From JBBDIO01 sp040880365 (GTDB taxonomy: Bacteria; Chloroflexota; Anaerolineae; Caldilineales; Caldilineaceae): DNA of 10,623 bases. Positions 5,794 through 10,623 of the stretch are shown one piece after another (the stretch's first letter is position 1; each line of letters begins with the position of its first letter). A program made the position numbers and the translations under genes. The stretch covers positions 1 to 10,623 of the forward strand of contig JBBDIO010000295.1 in assembly GCA_040880365.1 (NCBI GenBank), in the 5' to 3' direction. The notes below the pieces were generated by a model. The model made no database searches. It was not told the origin of the DNA and saw nothing but the letters and a program-made list of their open reading frames with translations.

Positions 5794-7164
5794 ATGACAC
5801 AGGCAAATCGAGCTTCACACTTGACGCGTCGCGACTTTCTGCGCTATGCCGGATTGGCAGCCGCGGGCGGCGCATTGGCGGGCTGTGCGGTCCCCGCGGC
5901 GGCGCCTGCCGGCGAACCCGGCGCGGCAGCAGATGCAGCCCCCTCCACCGCCGTCGAAGAAGTCTACGCCATGACCTATACTGCATTTGCAGATATGGGC
6001 CAGCGCGAGGCGACCGAAATTCTCAATGAACAGGTCAGCGGCAGCGGTGTACAGTATGTGTTGGAAGAAGTCGCCGAAGGCTGGGAGCCGAAGGCAGTCT
6101 CTATGGTGCGCGACGACGAAATGTATTGGAGCGCCAACGGCATCGCCAACGCCGGTCTCCAGTGGAACTACATCCAGATGGGCATTGTACAACCCCTGGA
6201 CGACCTGCTGGCGTCGTCAGAGATTCCCTGGGCAGAAAATATGCAGGAGCAATACATTGCGCCCAACATCTACGAAGCCACCCAGTTCGACGGCCAGACC
6301 TACTACGTGCCCATGAAGCTCAACATCCACCTCATGGGCTATCGCCAGGACTATCTGGAACGCGCCGGCTACGACGCCATTCCCGAAACCTGGGCCGAAT
6401 TTGAAGGGCTGCTGGAAGCGCTCAAGACCACGCTCGCCGATGAGCAGGTTGTGCCCTTTGGCGCGCGCAAAGAGATGTTCCGCACCCTGGGCACGGCCTT
6501 CACCACTTTTGTCGAAAATCCCTACGACGAAAACAACATGCTGCGCATCGACAGCGAAGAATTTCTGGCCTGCATCCGCATGTTCAAAGACTGGTTCGAC
6601 GCCGGCTATACCAACCTGGAAGTGCTCCAGGACCCGGTCGCCGACTGGCAGATCGGCAAAGTCGCCATCGGTATCGACTCCCACTCGTGGATCCGCATTG
6701 GTCGCTCCATCTGGGGCACAGAAAATGTTCAGGGCACCGTGCCGCCCAAGGTCAACCCCGAAGACCCGCCACGCACCTGGGCGCATCTGGATTCGGCCTT
6801 CGTTTTCAACAATGCGCCCAACCCGCGCGCCGGATTGGACTGGCTGCTCAATGTCCACGGTCCCGAAGGCGCGCCCGCCGACCGCTACTGGTCGGGCACC
6901 TTGTCCTTCTCGGGTATGCCCGTCCACCAAAATCAGTACGACCGCCTGATCGGCACCGGCGAATATCCCGAACTGGTCAAAGGCTACGAGGCGCTGCCCA
7001 ACAGCGTCTTGCAACCGTTGGAGGCCGGTCGCTTCTACCCCATCATCCAGGCCAAGATCTGGCCGTGGCTCGAACGCTATTGGGGCAACGAAGTCAGCGC
7101 CGAAGTCGCCATCGAAAATACCCTGGCCGAAATTCAGGAAGAGCTGGACAACCTGGTTTCCTAG
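5794..7164 (+). CDS. ABC transporter substrate-binding lipoprotein, sugar type (SBP family 1)
   Basis: 456 residues. The ATG at 5794 follows GGAAAGG (5781-5787) by 6 nt. The N-terminus carries a Tat-like signal (TRRDFLRYAG, residues 11-20), a short hydrophobic stretch and a lipobox LAGC with Cys31 as the predicted lipidated residue. An A/G/P-rich tether follows to about residue 50. The remainder has the size and layout of an extracellular solute-binding protein of the MalE/UgpB class, with YYVPMKLNIHLMGYRQDYLERAG as the typical hinge region followed by IPETWAEFEGLLEAL. Many Trp and Tyr residues suit binding of a sugar or polyol. It would be exported folded and held on the outer face of the membrane to deliver ligand to the two permeases downstream. 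It is the first gene of the operon and is probably expressed most strongly, given the hairpin after it. The ligand is unknown. Confidence 0.93.
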   Translation: MTQANRASHLTRRDFLRYAGLAAAGGALAGCAVPAAAPAGEPGAAADAAPSTAVEEVYAMTYTAFADMGQREATEILNEQVSGSGVQYVLEEVAEGWEPKAVSMVRDDEMYWSANGIANAGLQWNYIQMGIVQPLDDLLASSEIPWAENMQEQYIAPNIYEATQFDGQTYYVPMKLNIHLMGYRQDYLERAGYDAIPETWAEFEGLLEALKTTLADEQVVPFGARKEMFRTLGTAFTTFVENPYDENNMLRIDSEEFLACIRMFKDWFDAGYTNLEVLQDPVADWQIGKVAIGIDSHSWIRIGRSIWGTENVQGTVPPKVNPEDPPRTWAHLDSAFVFNNAPNPRAGLDWLLNVHGPEGAPADRYWSGTLSFSGMPVHQNQYDRLIGTGEYPELVKGYEALPNSVLQPLEAGRFYPIIQAKIWPWLERYWGNEVSAEVAIENTLAEIQEELDNLVS

Positions 7165-7194
7165 CCTTCCCCCGTTCAAAATGCACAATCGACG

Positions 7195-7233
7195 CGGCGC
7201 GCCCGGTGGCTCATGGCCGCTGGGCGCACGCCG
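7195..7233 (+). promoter_or_regulatory. GC-rich intergenic RNA hairpin between binding-protein and permease genes
   Basis: Bases 7199-7210 pair with 7216-7227 in a continuous 12-bp stem (ten Watson-Crick pairs and two G-U pairs) closed by the loop TCATG (7211-7215). After a 2-nt bulge (7228-7229), CGGC 7195-7198 pairs with GCCG 7230-7233. No T-run follows, so it is not a typical terminator. Its position after the first gene of an ABC operon is where stabilising or attenuating structures keep the binding protein in excess over the permeases. CCGTTCAAA occurs on both sides (7172-7180, 7231-7239). Confidence 0.6.
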
Positions 7234-7257
7234 TTCAAAGAACTTTGGTCCCAAATC

Positions 7258-7262
7258 AGGAG
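7258..7262 (+). promoter_or_regulatory. Shine-Dalgarno site that fixes the permease start at 7270
   Basis: AGGAG lies 7 nt before ATG 7270-7272. The frame could be extended to an ATG at 7213, but that codon sits in the loop of the hairpin and has no ribosome site. Confidence 0.75.
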
Positions 7263-7269
7263 TTGGGTA

Positions 7270-8244
7270 ATGCGTGCAAGCCTATCGGAACGACAATTTC
7301 CCCATGTGAAGCCGGGCGGCAGCCCACGCGGCAAGCGACAGCGCGGGCAAGCACGCCGTTTGGCCGTATTGGGCTATCTGTTCATTCTGCCGGCAATGGC
7401 CCTCTATCTCACCTTCAGCGCCTATCCCCTCATCCGCGGCTTCATGATTGCCTTTTCCGACTATCGCTATCTGGTGCCCGACTATCAGCCGTTTAACGGC
7501 ATCGACAATTTCATCCAGATGGCAAACGACCGCGTCTTCTGGGAATCGTTCCGGCGTTCCATTTTCTATACCATGATCTACACGCCGCTCAATATCGGGC
7601 TGGGGCTATTGGTCGCCCTGCTCATCTCCAAAATCTTGCACCCGCTGGAATCCGCGCTCTATCGAGTTATCTCCTATTTGCCGGTAGTTTTGCCCATTGC
7701 CGTGGCCTTGCTGCTCTGGAAACAGATGCTGCATCCCCAGTTTGGCTATATCAACCACTTTCTGCGCGAGATTGTGGGGATCGCCAACCCACCGGCGTGG
7801 CTGGCCGACAAACAATGGGTCATCCCCACCATGGCAGTCGCGGCCGTCTGGAAAAACATAGGCCAAAATATTCTGCTCTTTCTGATTGGCCTCTACAACA
7901 TCAACACCGAATACTACGAAGCTGCGTCCATCGACGGCGCCAACAACTGGGAACAGTTTCGCCATGTCACCTTGCCGCTGCTCAAACCTACGCTGACGGT
8001 TGTCCTGGTGCTGGCGGCCGGGGTCATCGGCACCGCCGAAGAATCGCTGATCCTGTTCGGCATCACCCAGGCCGGCCCCGAAAATGCAGGTATGCTGGTT
8101 GGCCGCTATGCCTATGAGATCGCATTCCGCATCGGCGATCATCGCTGGGGCTATGCCGCGGCCATCAATCTGGCAATGGGTGTGCTTTCTATGGCAATGG
8201 CAGGCGTCTTCTTCTGGCTGACGCGTTCCGAACGCCCCGAATAA
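7270..8244 (+). CDS. ABC transporter permease, MalF/UgpA type
   Basis: 324 residues from the ATG at 7270, chosen for its AGGAG site; a longer in-frame start at 7213 is less likely. The basic N-terminus (residues 1-30, rich in Arg and Lys) fits the cytoplasmic side. About six membrane segments follow, starting near residues 31-52, then roughly 98-120, 133-150, 183-206, 241-262 and 295-317. The EAA loop that contacts the ATPase is well preserved: EAASIDGANNWEQFRHVTLP at residues 217-236, ending with LLKP. Size and layout match the first permease of carbohydrate-uptake transporters. It should pair with the product of 8302-9231 to form the membrane channel fed by the lipoprotein encoded just upstream. 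No ATPase gene accompanies it here. Confidence 0.94.
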   Translation: MRASLSERQFPHVKPGGSPRGKRQRGQARRLAVLGYLFILPAMALYLTFSAYPLIRGFMIAFSDYRYLVPDYQPFNGIDNFIQMANDRVFWESFRRSIFYTMIYTPLNIGLGLLVALLISKILHPLESALYRVISYLPVVLPIAVALLLWKQMLHPQFGYINHFLREIVGIANPPAWLADKQWVIPTMAVAAVWKNIGQNILLFLIGLYNINTEYYEAASIDGANNWEQFRHVTLPLLKPTLTVVLVLAAGVIGTAEESLILFGITQAGPENAGMLVGRYAYEIAFRIGDHRWGYAAAINLAMGVLSMAMAGVFFWLTRSERPE

Positions 8245-8258
8245 GTCCCCGATGCAGA

Positions 8259-8279
8259 CACGGATCAGGCACGGATCAG
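8259..8279 (+). repeat. 11-bp tandem repeat in the gap between the two permease genes
   Basis: CACGGATCAG occurs at 8259-8268 and 8270-8279, an 11-bp step. The copies fill much of the 57-bp gap before the second permease. No paired arms or T-run were seen, so I assign no function. Confidence 0.6.
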
Positions 8280-8301
8280 ACACCGAGTAGGAAAATGAAC
8301 T

Positions 8302-9231
8302 ATGGATAAAGGTATGACTATCGCTTCAGGAGAATCGGCAGACAAAGCAGCCCGCAGAAAACCAGCAACCAGCAACCTGTGGGTGCGCCTCTGGCAAAGG
8401 CGCTATAGCTGGCTTTCGCGCCTGGTCCTGTGGCTCTTTCTCGCCATCTTCCTGTTGCCGTTTGTGTGGTCGGTTTCCGCCTCGCTCAAATCGCGCCAGG
8501 AACTCTATGTGGAACGGCCCTCGTTGATTACGACCGATCCCACCCTGGCCAACTACACCTATGTATTGCGGCGTATGCCTGCGTTTGTCACCCAGTTCCG
8601 CAACAGCAGCATCGTGACCGTGGGTTCGGTTCTGTTGCAAGTCGCGGTGGCGGCGCTGGCCGGCTATGCGTTTGCGCGCCTCCCCTTTCCCGGCCGCAAT
8701 CTTATCTTTTTCAGCATCATCCTGCTCACCTTTGTGCCCAGAGCCGGCGGGCTTATGGTGCAATATGAACTCATGAACTTCCTCAATTTGCGCAACAGCC
8801 TTCTGGGTCTTATTCTGGCCTTTGCGGCCAGCGTGCCAATTCCCATCTTCATCATGCGTCAGACCTTCATCAATATGCCCACCGCCTTCGAAGACGCGGC
8901 GCTAATCGACGGCTGCAATCGTTTTCAGGCTTTTCTGTGGGTCATGTTGCCTATGGCGACCGGCGGCATGTTGGTGGTGGGGCTTTTCGAATTTATTCGC
9001 GTGTGGGGCGAATACCTCTTCACGCTCACCATGATCGACCGCACCGAACTCTATACACTGGGCATCGGCATCGCCATGACCTTTATGGGCATGGCCCTGG
9101 AAGATGGCGAATTTACCAGCTATGGCGCCGAAGCCGCGGCCTATCTGCTCACCTCCGCGCCGGTACTCATTCTGTTCATTGCGTTTCAACGCATGTTCAT
9201 CCGCGGTATGATGGAAGGGCTGAAGCTCTAG
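8302..9231 (+). CDS. ABC transporter permease, MalG/UgpE type
   Basis: 309 residues. The ATG at 8302 is preceded by AGGA (8289-8292) at 9 nt; an in-frame ATG at 8314 is a less likely start. The cytoplasmic N-terminus (1-37) is basic. About six membrane segments follow, near 38-60, 103-125, 134-153, 165-186, 218-240 and 279-297. The coupling loop is recognisable (FEDAALIDGCNRFQAFLWVMLP, 196-217) but differs from consensus: Glu-Asp-Ala in place of Glu-Ala-Ala, Cys205 in place of the usual Ala after Asp-Gly, and no final Pro. The C-terminal FQRMFIRGMMEGLKL is typical of this subfamily, whose members often end near GxxxGAVK. It pairs with the preceding permease for import of the operon's substrate. 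Confidence 0.94.
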   Translation: MDKGMTIASGESADKAARRKPATSNLWVRLWQRRYSWLSRLVLWLFLAIFLLPFVWSVSASLKSRQELYVERPSLITTDPTLANYTYVLRRMPAFVTQFRNSSIVTVGSVLLQVAVAALAGYAFARLPFPGRNLIFFSIILLTFVPRAGGLMVQYELMNFLNLRNSLLGLILAFAASVPIPIFIMRQTFINMPTAFEDAALIDGCNRFQAFLWVMLPMATGGMLVVGLFEFIRVWGEYLFTLTMIDRTELYTLGIGIAMTFMGMALEDGEFTSYGAEAAAYLLTSAPVLILFIAFQRMFIRGMMEGLKL

Positions 9232-9311
9232 CGTGCGAGAGAACCCACAGCACAAGAAAAACATAAAAACACACGCAACATACATACAAAATATTAAGGA
9301 GACCCTGAAAC
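9232..9311 (+). other. A-rich, apparently unstructured leader before the oxidoreductase gene
   Basis: This 80-bp gap is much richer in A than its surroundings and shows no strong hairpin or terminator, so read-through from the permease gene is likely. A good ribosome site, AAGGAG (9296-9301), lies 10 nt before ATG 9312. A 5-bp GCGTG/CACGC pairing across about 35 nt is too weak to call a structure. Confidence 0.5.
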
Positions 9312-10583
9312 ATGGAACGGATTCCGCTCGCCATTGTGGGCTGCGGTGGTATGGGACATCGCCATCTATTTGCCCTGGCCGAACTCTATAACAATGACCT
9401 TTCCCAGTTTGAACTGGTCGGCGCATGTGATCCGGTCACCGCCAACGCCGAATCGCTGGCAAACCGGGCCGAGGAGTTTTTTGGCCGCCGACCGACCGTC
9501 GTCGGCAACATGGAGGAACTGAAAAAACTCGATATTGCCGCGGTGGATATCACCACCACGCCCCGCTATCACCACACTCTGGGCGTCGAGGCGCTGCAAC
9601 ACAACTGGCACGCCATGATCGAAAAGCCCGTCGCCCTCACCGTGCGCGCCTGCAACGTAATCCGCAACGCCGCGGCCCAAAGCAACCGGGTTGTCAGTGT
9701 GGCCGAAAACTATCGCCGCGACCCTGTGAACCGGCTGGCAAAATCCCTGCTCGATACGGGTGTCATCGGCGACCCCCACTTCATGTTTCACCATTCATCG
9801 GGCGGCGGCAATCAGATGATGATCTCTGTCTGGCGTCACCAGAAAGATCAAAGTGGCGTGCTGCTGGATGTGGGCGTCCACTTTGCCGATATTCTGGAAT
9901 ATTTCCTGGGCGAAGTGACCACCGTCTACGCGCAAATGCGGCTCTATGAACCGACGCGCTACAATCCGGTGGCGCTGGGCGCAGAACCGACTGCCAACCC
10001 GTCGGGCGTCTATGGCGAAGCGCAGAAGGCCATGCCCGCCGAGTTCACCGCCACCGCCGACGACGCTGTTTTCGCCGTGATCAATTTCAAAAACGGCGCG
10101 GTCGCGAACTATGTGGAAAATCATGCGGGTCACGGCAAAGCCATCTGGGATCGCCAGATCCACGGCTCCAAGGGCAGCATGGACATGCCCAACGACCGCA
10201 GCGGCAAATCTCTGCGTCTGACGCTGGATCGCACCACTATCGTAGAAGATGCCGCCGTGCTCGACCTGGCCCCCGCCGATTTCACGCTCGACAAGGCGAC
10301 TTCGGTGCTCTTCGGCGGCGACCGCCTGTGGCGCTACGACTTCCCCTTCGAACTGACCGACCGCAAGCTGATTGCCGTGGAATATGCCGACTTTGCCCTG
10401 GGCATCCTGGGCGAACGCCCGGTAGAAGTCGACCTGGATCAGGGCGCGCGCTCGGTGGCCCTCTCCTATGCGCTCATGGAATCGGGCTTTGCCGGCGGCA
10501 AAGTATTGGCCGTGGATGATGTTCTGGGCGAACAGGTCAACGCCTATCAGGCCGACATTGATCAGAGCCTGGGATTGGCTTAA
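9312..10583 (+). CDS. Gfo/Idh/MocA-family NAD(P)-dependent oxidoreductase
   Basis: 423 residues, ATG 9312 with AAGGAG upstream, stop TAA 10581-10583. The N-terminal Rossmann fold shows the dinucleotide-binding loop GCGGMG (residues 10-15) and an acidic residue after the second strand (ACD, near 38-40) that usually favours NAD. The family motif EKP is at 104-106, where the Lys is normally catalytic. DVGVHFAD at 186-193 matches the DxGxHxxD motif, with His190 as the probable second catalytic residue. The C-terminal alpha/beta domain (about 125-380) would shape the sugar pocket. Length is at the upper end for the family. Relatives oxidise or reduce sugars, inositols and their derivatives, often at a single hydroxyl. 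Position after a sugar-type transporter suggests first-step catabolism of the imported compound; the exact substrate is unknown. Confidence 0.93.
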   Translation: MERIPLAIVGCGGMGHRHLFALAELYNNDLSQFELVGACDPVTANAESLANRAEEFFGRRPTVVGNMEELKKLDIAAVDITTTPRYHHTLGVEALQHNWHAMIEKPVALTVRACNVIRNAAAQSNRVVSVAENYRRDPVNRLAKSLLDTGVIGDPHFMFHHSSGGGNQMMISVWRHQKDQSGVLLDVGVHFADILEYFLGEVTTVYAQMRLYEPTRYNPVALGAEPTANPSGVYGEAQKAMPAEFTATADDAVFAVINFKNGAVANYVENHAGHGKAIWDRQIHGSKGSMDMPNDRSGKSLRLTLDRTTIVEDAAVLDLAPADFTLDKATSVLFGGDRLWRYDFPFELTDRKLIAVEYADFALGILGERPVEVDLDQGARSVALSYALMESGFAGGKVLAVDDVLGEQVNAYQADIDQSLGLA

Positions 10584-10623
10584 ACTAGCACAGGTCCGAA
10601 CCACTTCGCATACCGGAAGGGGG
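10584..10623 (+). other. Start of the gap after the oxidoreductase
   Basis: Only 40 bp are visible. No terminator hairpin is seen, and the window ends in a purine-rich GGAAGGGGG that could be the ribosome site of a further operon gene just outside. This is suggestive only. Confidence 0.3.

Noticed and set aside
7195..7250. Rho-independent terminator after the binding-protein gene
   Set aside because: The stem is strong but no T-run follows, and the permease genes continue in the same direction with their own ribosome sites.
6217..7254. 345-residue open frame antisense to the binding-protein gene
   Set aside because: No recognisable domain, and it lies opposite a secure solute-binding protein gene.
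7213..7269. Longer start for the first permease at 7213
   Set aside because: The ATG lies in the hairpin loop with no ribosome site, whereas ATG 7270 has AGGAG at 7 nt and gives a normal permease N-terminus.
8295..8309. Tiny leader frame (ATG 8295, four codons plus stop) overlapping the second permease start
   Set aside because: Too short to separate from chance; no sign of attenuation structures around it.
9795..10604. 269-residue open frame antisense to the oxidoreductase gene
   Set aside because: No recognisable motif; composition fits the reverse strand of a high-GC gene.
1..10623. CRISPR array, phage, transposon or anti-phage defence system
   Set aside because: No spaced repeat array, no terminal inverted repeats with transposase and no nuclease or toxin-like gene was found; the repeats seen are short and intergenic or in a linker.

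Overview
The window reads as high-GC bacterial chromosome. The style of the proteins suggests Chloroflexota, perhaps a Caldilinea- or Anaerolinea-like lineage. The clues are a regulator with an N-terminal helix-turn-helix and a C-terminal receiver, a Tat-type lipoprotein solute-binding protein, TPR-rich regulators and a membrane-anchored peptidase-MA-like protein. This placement is inference; no rRNA or other marker gene is present. No RNA gene, CRISPR array, insertion sequence or phage gene was seen.

Left part (1-5486), sensing and regulation. The 3' end of a TPR-type protein (+) runs tail-to-tail into a membrane-anchored protein (-, 225-1520) whose C-terminal half looks like a peptidase-MA gluzincin fold without the zinc motif. 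A 308-bp divergent gap follows, holding several direct repeats and a possible promoter. Next is a large hybrid histidine kinase (+, 1829-4177) with about six membrane helices, an intact kinase core, a degenerate receiver and an intact receiver. Its 3' end overlaps by 59 bp the 3' end of a response regulator (-, 4119-5486) with the unusual order HTH, decayed kinase-type ATPase fold, receiver.

Middle gap (5487-5793). This 307-bp divergent intergenic region separates the response regulator from the transport operon. It contains a near-perfect 12-bp direct repeat, a cluster of TGTCAC-like words with a 7-bp inverted repeat, and a TATACT box. It is the natural place for shared control of the two sides.

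Right part (5794-10583), a sugar-type uptake operon on the + strand. It encodes a Tat/lipoprotein substrate-binding protein, two MalF/MalG-type permeases and a Gfo/Idh/MocA oxidoreductase. No ATPase gene lies in the window, so it is either further downstream or shared from elsewhere. A strong GC-rich hairpin sits between the binding-protein gene and the first permease gene, where such structures in mal-type operons raise the level of binding protein over permease. The likely logic is that a carbohydrate or cyclitol is captured, imported and then oxidised or otherwise altered by the dehydrogenase. The kinase and regulator may control the operon, but this rests only on adjacency. The substrate cannot be read from the sequence.
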